A program made the position numbers and the translations under genes. A DNA stretch of 64,000 bases from Asparagopsis taxiformis (taxonomy: Eukaryota; Rhodophyta; Florideophyceae; Bonnemaisoniales; Bonnemaisoniaceae), in contig JALQPE010003059.1 of NCBI GenBank assembly GCA_030407315.1, forward strand, positions 81,503 to 145,502. Reading direction: 5' to 3'. Shown piece after piece: positions 21,695-30,925 of the stretch (positions within the stretch are counted from its first letter, which is position 1; each line of letters opens with the position of its first letter). Below the pieces are notes generated by a model, which saw only the letters and a list, made by a program, of their open reading frames with translations, was not told the origin of the DNA and ran no database searches.

Positions 21695-22499
21695 AGACGA
21701 ATTCTGGAGTTCCCATATGGGAATATACGGAAATGGCATGGGAATTTTGTGCGCATGGCTGGGCAGAGGGAGCGGTGTTCGCACGGAGCCTTTGTTTATC
21801 ACACGCTGCCCAGGGAGCATGTGCAAACCTTACAGTAAAGACAAATGGCATGAATAGTTTTAGGAATTGTGTTACGGTGATTTCAATGCTAAGTAAAAGA
21901 GTCACGGTTCTTCGTGCACTCGTAACGCGTCAAGTGAAAGACAGTTGTCTCGAAATCTCGACTCTGGGATATGAGCTCGTATCTCAACGAGATCGTGTGC
22001 GGATGTAGCTACATACAGCGTTCAGATGACATACGCTGCGGGCAGCCACGCAGGATGTTTCACATCAACCTTCTATCTACTTCATCACTCCAATCATTTT
22101 CTGCTTTGAAGTGGCCCAGATACCAGTGCAGCTACATTGGTCGTGATTATCGTAGCTGCATTGTCTGTGTCATTCTTTCGCAATCGAAAGGCGCAAGTCG
22201 GAAACCGCAAGTTCACAGCACAATGGCGCTATCTTGAATCAAACAATAGAAATGCACTGCGTTTATGAGACAGACAACAAGGCGAATCTTGTACACGAAA
22301 AAGAAGCCAGCACATCACGTGTGGAGGGTACATCTCATCGTGCAATTTGCCACCAATCTAAGATATGAACTGCATATACCAACGAGCTTTTCGAAGAGTG
22401 ACGGCTGCACAGAAAAACAAACCCCTGCAGTCGAAACTACCCGACGATAGTCGATGATGTGAAGGATGCAGAGAAAGGTGTGACAGACAGGTACAAATG
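21695..22499 (+). repeat. Left terminal inverted repeat of the Harbinger-type element
   Basis: Pairs with 29052-29856. The frames inside it are shared by both copies and resemble nothing known. The inner boundary is approximate to a few bases. Confidence 0.85.
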
Positions 22500-22738
22500 A
22501 AAGCAGAGGGAAGTTCTCGCATGTGTCCTGGATCGAAATTAAGCCTAACGAAATGTATTATAAGTGCAATTGATCTCGAATCACGATTGAAAGTGGTGTA
22601 GTCCCAGCCCATCACTGAGTGAGGAGTAAAATGGTGTTTCAGGGGAGAGAATGGAATACAACAGAGCACTAGAAGTTTATCAATTATATCATTTTCCATT
22701 GAAGGAAAGTGTTAGCAGAGGCTTTCATAGACAGGAAC

Positions 22739-22746
22739 ATATAAAG
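22739..22746 (+). promoter_or_regulatory. TATA box of the Myb/SANT-like gene
   Basis: ATATAAAG, about 55 bp before the ATG at 22801. Confidence 0.5.
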
Positions 22747-22800
22747 AGAGAGGGGTTGAGAGCTAGTACGTGTTGAAAAGAGGCTCATCATTGCAAAGGA

Positions 22801-24318
22801 ATGGAAAGAAGAAACGCAGGATCCCTGAGAGTTACCGAACTTTTGAATCAGGATGATAACGACTCTCATTTTGATGGTTCCGTACTGATGGAAAATGGAA
22901 ATGTATACGGGCATGTGGAGGTGGCGGGACAAGGTGATGGACTAGGAGAACAAGAAAAATTGTACAGAGAGAGTGGCATACAATTTGAGGATGAGAATGT
23001 TGCATCCATTGGTGTGCAAGTAATTGAATGGAATGATAAAGCTCCTTTTACAACTATATTTGATTCAAGAACCGACAAAAATGAAAAAAGAGATGCATTA
23101 AGGCTCCGTCCAAGGGTTGGAAGCAGCGGAGACAGCTTTTTGCCTTCACAAACTCCAATTGCAACAAGAAATGACGCAAAAAGTCAAAAGAATGTACTAA
23201 GTAATGACATAATCAGTGGATCAGAAGATGATAGTGGAAAAGAAGTCTTACCTGTGATTTCACAATCTCAAAGGCGTAGAGCACAACGACGCTTCAATGG
23301 TGAAATGGATTTTCTGCTAATGGAAGAAGTGCTAAAGCAGAATGCACATGTATGCAATAGAGGAAAGGTGCAAGCGGCTTTTGAGACTGTTGCATCATGC
23401 TTGAATTCGTCAACAGAATTCAGAAACACAGTGAGAGAAGACATAGAAACCAGGAATAGTAATCGCGGTAGAAGACATCGTGGGACTGTTCAAGTATGGA
23501 AGACAGATATGTCGCATTGTAAGGAACGTTTCAGTAAGAACATGGATCGGTTTAGAAATGGAACGATAGGAGATGATTGCCATGATGAGTTACAGGAAAG
23601 ACTAATCGTCGTATGCCGCAGAATTTTGGAAGAAGTAGAAGCAAGGAAGGCCGAAAGAAAGGCAAGACATGAAGAAGATGTGAGGCGAAGGGATGAATTA
23701 GAGCTTGGAGGCACCGAGGCGTGTGAAATGGCGATGAGAAGGCGTTCACAGGCTGTGAGAAACATGGCAATAAGTGATGCCGGGAGTAGCGAAAGGCAGG
23801 GAGCATCAGAACGGGAGGATGAACGAGGAAAGAAAGGCAATGTAGAAGGTGATTTGGAAATGGACATTTCGAACAGGAGAGTAGTGAAACGGGTAAGAGA
23901 ACCGGATACACTTTCGGTACTATTTCATGCGTTAGATAACTCTGAAGAGAACCGGAATGCTCTTGCAAAACGTCAAGACGAAAGAGAGGCAAAGAGACTT
24001 ACCATGGAAATCAGGAGAGCCGAAGTGGAGTCCCGACAGCGTGAAGATCGATTGCAGCATGAAAGGGATATATTGGCGCTGGAAAGGGACAAGTTAAACG
24101 CTGAGATCGAAAAAGGTAAATCGTCGACTGCTGAGCTAGAACTAGAACACAAGAAATTGGAGTTTGAGGAGAAGAAGTTGGCGGCGAAAATAGAAAGGGA
24201 TCGTCTGGACGCTGAAGAGCGCAAAAATCGTATGGAAGCTCAATTGATTAGAGAAAAAGAAGACGCGGAAGACCGGCGCGCTTTTCGCGAAATGATGTTC
24301 AAGAGGTTTCATGATTAG
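22801..24318 (+). CDS. Myb/SANT-like DNA-binding protein with long coiled coil (transposon ORF1-like)
   Basis: 505 codons from ATG 22801, just inside the left inverted repeat. Residues 1-155 are acidic and low in complexity. About residues 160-270 form a helical domain with the layout of Myb/SANT-like domains in Harbinger ORF1 proteins (FNGEMDFLLMEEVLKQNAHV, then VQVWKTDMSHCKERF). The C-terminal part, from about 390, is a highly charged coiled coil of Glu/Lys/Arg heptads. In Harbinger transposons such a protein binds the terminal repeats and helps bring the transposase into the nucleus. Converging orientation toward the transposase supports that role. Assignment to Myb/SANT is from pattern, not a search, and the frame is intact. 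Confidence 0.65.
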   Translation: MERRNAGSLRVTELLNQDDNDSHFDGSVLMENGNVYGHVEVAGQGDGLGEQEKLYRESGIQFEDENVASIGVQVIEWNDKAPFTTIFDSRTDKNEKRDALRLRPRVGSSGDSFLPSQTPIATRNDAKSQKNVLSNDIISGSEDDSGKEVLPVISQSQRRRAQRRFNGEMDFLLMEEVLKQNAHVCNRGKVQAAFETVASCLNSSTEFRNTVREDIETRNSNRGRRHRGTVQVWKTDMSHCKERFSKNMDRFRNGTIGDDCHDELQERLIVVCRRILEEVEARKAERKARHEEDVRRRDELELGGTEACEMAMRRRSQAVRNMAISDAGSSERQGASEREDERGKKGNVEGDLEMDISNRRVVKRVREPDTLSVLFHALDNSEENRNALAKRQDEREAKRLTMEIRRAEVESRQREDRLQHERDILALERDKLNAEIEKGKSSTAELELEHKKLEFEEKKLAAKIERDRLDAEERKNRMEAQLIREKEDAEDRRAFREMMFKRFHD

Positions 24319-24849
24319 ATAATCTGGTGAAGGTATTGCAGCCAAACCGAGTGTTGCTTTAGCGAAGGAAGCTTTCCATGACTCTAGAAAGTTCTGAGTA
24401 ATGTAAAGTAAACATGCGGGAACTTGAGCATCCCCAATAACCTCTGCAATACAGTAAATTAGTTCTAGTATGTTTTCCCTCTCTCATTTTCCGCTGTCTG
24501 TAGCTGTCCAAGCGTAAAACTGAGAACATAACTGGCGTTCTCTCACTCTATCCCCGACATCTTCCCCTTCATTGCAGCGCGCATTTCCTCTTCCATTAGT
24601 CATAGAATTTTAACGGTGCAATGTGCATCGAGGTCCATTATGCCTGTGTGGGGCACCAACGGGACCGATAGATTTGGTGTGCTGGTTGTGGCGGCGACAA
24701 TATTGGGGGTAAATACACGATGAGAAGGTCGCCTCAAGCATTGAGGAGTTACTTCGGGGGGCCGAAATGGGCTGAACTGAACTGGACAAGACGGGACAGG
24801 ACGGAACGAAGAGCAAATGCATCAACTATAAGACATTACGTTTGCTGAA
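24319..24849 (+). other. No gene seen (inside the transposon)
   Basis: Sequence between the Myb/SANT-like ORF and the GC-rich cargo block. No recognisable frame. Confidence 0.5.
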
Positions 24850-25101
24850 TCAAGCAATGTTACAACATGGAGTTTGGGGCGAGGTGCATGCCGCGCCCCT
24901 CCTAGGCTTCGGTAGTCGATCCCAGGCACTGCGCAGAGCTTCGTCAAAAATATCCTCGAGTCCCGGAGCGATTGGGGGAGTAGCTTGAGCACGTTCATAT
25001 CGGGCTGGGTTATGTGCGGATGCGATGGGCAGACTGGCAATTAGTGGAATGAGAGTGGCGAAGAGGACCGCGCAAATGATCGGTGCAAAACTTGCGTTCA
25101 T
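24850..25101 (-). CDS. Possible small secreted protein (83 aa) in transposon cargo
   Basis: Starting at the ATG at 25101, the N-terminal 28 residues look like a signal peptide: MNASFAPIICAVLFATLIPL followed by a small-residue stretch ending SASA-like before H-N-P-A-R-Y. The mature part of about 55 residues holds an acidic helix-like segment (GLEDIFDEALRSAWDRL) and ends with three cysteines near the C-terminus (CTSPQTPCCNIA). It is transcribed away from the decarboxylase-like gene and may share its promoter region. No family is recognised. In a GC-rich stretch chance frames are common, so this is a candidate only. Confidence 0.35.
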   Translation of the reverse strand: MNASFAPIICAVLFATLIPLIASLPIASAHNPARYERAQATPPIAPGLEDIFDEALRSAWDRLPKPRRGAACTSPQTPCCNIA

Positions 25102-25592
25102 TTGTTCGGATGGTGGTGGCAATTTGTTCAATTGGCGCTATGACGGTGATGGGACGCAAGCCATGACGTTGGGGAGCCTTAATTGGTGATGGTGATGACA
25201 ACAAATGTTGTCGTACTGAGGGCTGGTGCTGCCGCGGCGCGGCGTCAATGAGCACAGATGCGGTGCTGAGATTGACACTGCACCAGTATCCGACGTGATG
25301 TGTCGTGTCGTGTCTTTCTGTGCTTCGTTGCTGTCAAGTGTTGGTAATGACTGACGGTGCACGCAGGCAGACATGGACCTACACGACTGGATATGACCCA
25401 CGTCACTCTGCGTCTTGTTGGCAGACTTGACGGCGCTAGCGCTAGCCGCTGGTGAACAAACGTCAGCGCAGATCCAAACTTGAAAATAATTCCGTCTTTT
25501 CAAAATTAGCGCACACACACGCGCACGTCCAGATTCGTGCACCTCACTACGATCTGCAGCGGCAAGGATGCGCGAGCAGTCGAGCCCCAGTC

Positions 25593-27210
25593 ATGTGGCG
25601 CCCGGCATTGCGCCTCACATCATGCTCGCTGCGCCGCTGCGCGTTGAATCACGCTTTGCATGTGCCGCCGCTATCCCATCGCATGATTGTTACCGAGGGC
25701 CGGTCCTGGGTGGCGATGTTTCCGCAAGACGTGGCCGAGAACCTGTGTCTGCGCTTCCGCTCGCTGCGATGGTCGGGCGACGCGCGTGCCGCGCATCAAA
25801 TTCTTAAGAATGCCGGCGTGCATCAAAGTCGCGACGAGGCGGATTTAATCGAGCTTCTTCTCGTGCTTTTGAACACTGATGAATTCACCGGCCCGCGCGA
25901 ACGATTGAGCGCTATAGTGGACACCCTGTGTGCCTCCCCAACGGGCAGGCCCAAGGCCGCGTACAACATTGTGCCCAGTGAATGCACAAGAGAGGCTGCT
26001 CGTGTGTCGGACAATTCGCACGCCAAGCGTGATGTCATTCTTAAGACCGCTCTTTCCATGTGGTCAGAGTTGACCCAAATGACCAGTAAACCTGGCGTTC
26101 GTTCTGTTGCGTTGATGTATCGTATATGTGGCGATTGTAAACATATCAGACTATAAAGAGATGATCCAATGCATGAACATCGTCGTGCAACAGGCACCGC
26201 CCTATTCCGACGGTGAAAACAGCGCCGCGGCGCCTCTCAACACCATTCTCAACTGGGTGATGGCGACCGAGAGCGGCAAGATACACTACTTTCTGGCCGA
26301 GGTGAACGAGAAGCTGCGAGCGATTCTGAACAGCTGGTGCACGTTGCTGTCATCGACAGCGTCGCTCAATGTTTTCAAAGACGAAAACGGTAACAGCCCC
26401 GGCGGGTGGATGCTGGACCCGCGCATCGAGGAGAGCATGCACGAATACGACAATCCGGGGTCGGTAACGGACCCTGCTTGGGGATACGGATCGTGGAACG
26501 AATGGTTCAAACGGCCGTTCAAGGCGGGTATGCCTCCATTTTCCAACCCGGATGACAACTCGGTGATCTGCAGCGCATGCGAATCGACGCCGTTTGCGTT
26601 TCAGCAAAACGTGAAATTGCACGACAAGTTTTGGGCGAAGAACCAGCCCTACTCGTTGGTGACCATGATGAACAATAACGTATTGGCGAGGGAGTTTGAA
26701 ACCGGCACGGTGTATCAGGCGTATCTGAGCTCGCGCAACTACCATTCTTGGCACAGCCCGGTGAACAGAGAGATTGTTTCAGCGAAGGTGGTGCAGGGCT
26801 CGTATTACGCCGAGTCGCCGGCGGTGGAGGACGACCCTTCGGGGCCGGACTCGTCGCAGGGGTATATTACTAATGTGACCACGCGGGCCATCATCTTTAT
26901 CAGGGCGACGGACAGTGAGGGAGAGGAGGACGGACCCGGGCTGATGTGGTTTATCGCGTTGGGCATGTCAGAGATTTCGAGCAATGTGCTGTCGGTTAAG
27001 AGGAACGATACAGTGGCCAAGGGCGACGAGTTGGGATACTTTGAGTATGGCGGGAGTAGTTACTGCTTGGCGTTTAGGAAGGACGTGATCATGAACTTGT
27101 GCACGCAGGCGTTGCCGCCGCTCACCGACTGGGATTCCAGCGCCGGTACGGGCGGGGAGGAGCTTATCAAGCTCGGCACGGCGATTGGCTCGACGGAACC
27201 GTGCTGGTAG
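25593..27210 (+). CDS. Phosphatidylserine decarboxylase-like pyruvoyl enzyme, transposon cargo
   Basis: The 26161-27210 frame is a clear member of the phosphatidylserine decarboxylase superfamily. Visible are WNEWFKRPFKAGMPPF, ICSACESTPFAFQQNV, NYHSWHSPVNREIV, QGSYYAESPA, ALGMSEISSNVLSV and KGDELGYFEYGGSSYCLAF. The last contains the Gly-Ser at which these proenzymes cut themselves to form the pyruvoyl cofactor; here it is GGSS, not the LGST of canonical phospholipid enzymes. The substrate could thus be an amino acid rather than phosphatidylserine (inference). An upstream frame from ATG 25593 joins it in frame if 26122-26158 is removed (GT...AG, 37 bases). That is very short for an intron here, so a single-base frameshift is the alternative. 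If joined, the protein is 526 residues. Base composition is GC-richer than the flanking transposon genes, as expected of a captured gene. Confidence 0.7.
26122..26158 (+). other. Possible 37-bp intron or frameshift site
   Basis: Begins GTATATG and ends ATAAAG. Its removal joins the two frames of the decarboxylase-like gene. 37 leaves remainder 1 on division by 3, so a one-base indel would do the same. The other introns in the window are 75 and 81 bp. Confidence 0.35.
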
Positions 27211-27616
27211 TGGGGGATGTCGCGATAGAGTGGTAGATAAAATTGTGTGTGTGTGTGTGCGAGGGTAAATGTTGGCTTGTTTGTTGACGTGGATTTGCGA
27301 CGGAAGAGTAGAAATCGGGGCGAGGACAAGTTGGCGTAAAATCATCGGCGGACCGGGATGGTGAGACGGTGCAGAGCTTGGTTCCTGCGGGACAGGTGCA
27401 AATTTAGTAGCGTGGATAATGTCCATGCAGACGAAAACAGTGAGAACGAGGACGATAGAGAATCAGATGCGTCTATTCTGAAATCTGGTCTACTCCAAAT
27501 GCTCCGTACTGCAGCGCTAGATGGTCCGCGAGTGTGAGTAAATGTTTACTCTGCTTCCTACCGTTTGAAGGATTGCCAATTTTTCTCTGAGAAGTTTAAC
27601 CAAACCTTCGCAGGTA
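27211..27616. other. No gene seen (inside the transposon)
   Basis: The right edge of the GC-rich cargo block, including a short GT run at about 27245-27262, followed by AT-richer sequence before the transposase stop. Confidence 0.5.
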
Positions 27617-28771
27617 TTAAGAAAACGGTCGTAAAGCAATGTATTCGTGAATTGCTGGAGGACTGCAGTCGAAATAACGACTTGCTTGCGATCTATAAAT
27701 GCAAGTGTGGAAGTTAGTCAATATACATGCACAGGTGTACCATAAACCAACTGACGACATTCCCACCCTTAGTTTACGTTGATGATCAAGATGCGAGAAG
27801 TACTTCTTGACTTCTTTGAATGCCCATTCCACTGACATACGGGCAGAAGACATTCGACGATTAAACAAGGTCTCTTCCTCTCCCAAGTCTGCGCCACGAA
27901 AGCCAACCATCATGTACGGTCGCAAAATATATGCAGAATCTGCGTACACATAGAACTGCCTTCCATTGATTAAGAGACTATCTTGTAAACATTGCTCGAT
28001 GCCGGAGTTCCTGAACATAGTTAAATCATGCCTTCTGCCTTCCACAGGACCATAAACATGGAACATAAGACCATCCGGCAGGGTCATAGCCTGAAATTTG
28101 AAGCAATTGCGACGTTTGTGACCATTGTACGTTGCGCGTTGCATATTACCCTTCGGCTTGCAAATGTATAGGTTACTACCATCAATGAAACCAATGCAAC
28201 TATCCAGGGGAGCTCCAGTTTCGAATATTTTGGATGCGTACATTTCACTTCTCGATCTTATAAATGAAGAGTGGTATGATGTTACCAAATGGTGATACTC
28301 TTGGTAGAAAACTTCAAGTACATGGTAAAAGATTTCACAGAGCGCGGTAGAAGATCTGAAGAACTCCTTTTCTAAGTCTTTCCACCTGCATGGTGAGCTT
28401 AGTCTTCGCAATAGGATGCAAAAACCCTCCATACCTGACGCTCTATATCCCCCTCTCTCTGTTACGAACGAAATATTGTCCCATCTAATTCCACGTAGTA
28501 TATCTCTCATTTCTACTTTTCCAAAACGAAACCTGCGGAAACATTCATAATCATCCAACTCTCCCAAGTTGAAACTTGATGAGAAAATCTCTGCTTTCAG
28601 ATCCTTTCGGAGCAAGTAATCGCTGTACTCTAGTGATGCGTCATGCAACAACAAACGAGGGATGATTTCTTCGTCGAGGTTCCTACTTCGGTAGTACGCC
28701 AATAGACATAACCCTACTTTCATTCTGGACCTTTTCAGGGTATGTTCTCTTTGTGTCCTGGCTCTTGTCAT
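27617..28771 (-). CDS. PIF/Harbinger-type DDE transposase
   Basis: The frame is open from 28858 but the first ATG is at 28771, giving 384 residues; an upstream exon cannot be excluded. The DDE nuclease core shows the first Asp in GFIDGSNLYICKP. A conserved EGRRHDLTMF block follows, then the second Asp in YVYADSAYILRPYMM and the Glu in ARMSVEWAFKEVKKYF. All three catalytic residues are present and the frame is uninterrupted, so the protein may be active. The order and spacing match the DDE_4 family used by PIF/Harbinger transposons. It lies just inside the right inverted repeat and points toward the Myb/SANT-like ORF. Confidence 0.85.
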   Translation of the reverse strand: MTRARTQREHTLKRSRMKVGLCLLAYYRSRNLDEEIIPRLLLHDASLEYSDYLLRKDLKAEIFSSSFNLGELDDYECFRRFRFGKVEMRDILRGIRWDNISFVTERGGYRASGMEGFCILLRRLSSPCRWKDLEKEFFRSSTALCEIFYHVLEVFYQEYHHLVTSYHSSFIRSRSEMYASKIFETGAPLDSCIGFIDGSNLYICKPKGNMQRATYNGHKRRNCFKFQAMTLPDGLMFHVYGPVEGRRHDLTMFRNSGIEQCLQDSLLINGRQFYVYADSAYILRPYMMVGFRGADLGEEETLFNRRMSSARMSVEWAFKEVKKYFSHLDHQRKLRVGMSSVGLWYTCACILTNFHTCIYRSQASRYFDCSPPAIHEYIALRPFS

Positions 28772-29051
28772 TTGCGCAAGCAGATTTGAAGTTAACGTTC
28801 CGTTTGCAGCCAATCTTATGATTTCACTCCTTTCGAATAAACTTCCGCAATCACACAAGAAAAATTGCGCACTTTACTTCCAGATAGAACATGAACGGGT
28901 TCCAACAGTTTCTCAAATACTCAAGATGCAAAATTGGTACAACTCCATCCTATCACCCAAGTAACTTCCTTCCGAGCTGATTCCGGCTGATATATTTTAG
29001 CCACAACTGCATCATGTCACACTGCAGCTAGGGAAAATTTATTTCTTCTTG

Positions 29052-29856
29052 CATTCGTACCTGTCTGTCACACCTTTCTCTGCATCCTTCACATCATCGA
29101 CTATCGTCGGGTAGTTTCGACTGCAGGGGTTTGTTTTTCTGTGCAGCCGTCACTCTTCGAAAAGCTCGTTGGTATATGCAGTTCATATCTTAGATTGGTG
29201 GCAAATTGCACGATGAGATGTACCCTCCACACGCGATGTGCTGGCTTCTTTTTCGTGTACAAGATTCGCCTTGTTGTCTGTCTCATAAACGCAGTGCATT
29301 TCTATTGTTTGATTCAAGATAGCGCCATTGTGCTGTGAACTTGCGGTTTCCGACTTGCGCCTTTCGATTGCGAAAGAATGACACAGACAATGCAGCTACG
29401 ATAATCACGACCAATGTAGCTGCACTGGTATCTGGGCCACTTCAAAGCAGAAAATGATTGGAGTGATGAAGTAGATAGAAGGTTGATGTGAAACATCCTG
29501 CGTGGCTGCCCGCAGCGTATGTCATCTGAACGCTGTATGTAGCTACATCCGCACACGATCTCGTTGAGATACGAGCTCATATCCCAGAGTCGAGATTTCG
29601 AGACAACTGTCTTTCACTTGACGCGTTACGAGTGCACGAAGAACCGTGACTCTTTTACTTAGCATTGAAATCACCGTAACACAATTCCTAAAACTATTCA
29701 TGCCATTTGTCTTTACTGTAAGGTTTGCACATGCTCCCTGGGCAGCGTGTGATAAACAAAGGCTCCGTGCGAACACCGCTCCCTCTGCCCAGCCATGCGC
29801 ACAAAATTCCCATGCCATTTCCGTATATTCCCATATGGGAACTCCAGAATTCGTCT
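29052..29856 (-). repeat. Right terminal inverted repeat of the Harbinger-type element
   Basis: Reverse complement of 21695-22499 with almost no differences. Ends in TCGTCT, followed by the ATA flank. Confidence 0.85.
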
Positions 29857-29859
29857 ATA

Positions 29860-30206
29860 ATAAAGACCCTACGGGGAGTCTGTTCGCGGCGGTAAAAATA
29901 CGTGTATGATCTCCAACCTTTTTCATATGCAAAGCTACAATTTGAAAACCCCAATATCATCTGCGGCAAATGTTGTTTCGGATTCCTCGTCAGCCCCTAC
30001 AACGCTAGAGTGGAACTTGTGTTACACCTCTTGAGGACCACGTACCCAGTGTTCCTCATGTGGCTACCAACTCAGTCTGAATGTAACCGTTACCCTGGCA
30101 TTCAAGATAATTGAGGCAGGATATGAAAATAATGGGATTAGAGCTCTCACATTATTACATTTGAACATGAATCAAATCTGCCGCTCTGACGTAAATATTC
30201 ATCGAT
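29860..30206. other. No gene seen
   Basis: About 350 bp of unique sequence between the Harbinger-type and copia elements. A 70-codon plus-strand frame at 29902-30114 is unrecognised. Confidence 0.5.
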
Positions 30207-30211
30207 GATTT

Positions 30212-30796
30212 TGTCGTGGATCAAAATTGCACCCGAACCACCGTACAATTAGGGAGACAGTATTGTCTTTGCGAGACAATTATACACCGAAGACAGTCGA
30301 TTACCCGAGATCGGGAAACCCTCCGATCTGGAAAGGATCAGCGCCCGCATCAAGGCCGAACGGTCCAGTAATTCGTGTATTTAATCTAGAGAACAGATTG
30401 CTAGAGCTAGAGAGAATCAACGAAATGAACAATTAACCAACAACAAACCACCCGATTGCATACGCATCAGTAACCCCGTTACACCAACCAACCTGCTGAT
30501 TACCCCGGGCTCTTAGCCCTGAAATAACTGAGGATTGGCTCACCACCTCGCTGATTACTCCGGGCTATTAGCCCTGAAATAACTGGAGACTGGAATATTC
30601 GCTTCGCTGATTACTCCGGGCTCGACGCCCTGAAATAACTGGAAGTGGATTGCAACCTGGCTGATTACCCCGGACACCCGTCCTGAAATAACAACAGGAA
30701 GCGCAATACTTTGTTGACGAATACCCCGGGTGCCCCCACCCTGAATTAACGAGACAAGTTAAGTACTTAAACTATCAAAAAAGACATCCAGCGACA
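30212..30796 (+). repeat. 5' LTR of copia element, with five 55-bp internal repeats
   Basis: Starts TG, ends CA. Between about 30496 and 30750 a unit beginning CTGATTACYCCGG recurs at 30496, 30551, 30606, 30661 and about 30716, exactly every 55 bases. Each unit holds a small hairpin-forming CCGGG...CCCTG and most end CCTGAAATAAC. Confidence 0.9.
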
Positions 30797-30925
30797 GTTA
30801 TATAACTTTGACAGGATTGTTTTTTTTTTGACTCTGACTTGAAAGGAAGGCTGCAAAAGCTCTCCGAAAGGCGAGTCTAATACTTGAAGGAAACATTCCT
30901 ATAAGTATAACCGAGCGAATTGACC

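Larger units (their letters stand above)
21695..29856. mobile_element. PIF/Harbinger-type transposon with 805-bp terminal inverted repeats and cargo
   Basis: The outer ends are exact mirror images, beginning AGACGAATTCTGGAG. Similarity ends abruptly outside them, and ATA is present on both flanks (21692-21694 and 29857-29859), a 3-bp duplication as Harbinger elements make. Inverted repeats of about 805 bp (21695-22499 and 29052-29856) are almost identical; I noticed one internal difference. Inside, a Myb/SANT-like coiled-coil ORF on the plus strand and a DDE transposase on the minus strand converge, the usual two-gene set of these elements. Between them is a GC-rich block (about 24830-27230) with a decarboxylase-like gene and a small secreted-protein frame, which I read as captured cargo. 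Near-identity of the ends suggests recent activity. Confidence 0.8.

Noticed and set aside
21610..22008. 132-codon ORF crossing the left end of the Harbinger-type element
   Set aside because: It runs across the transposon boundary and the equivalent frame in the right repeat has a different N-terminus; no similarity to any protein family.
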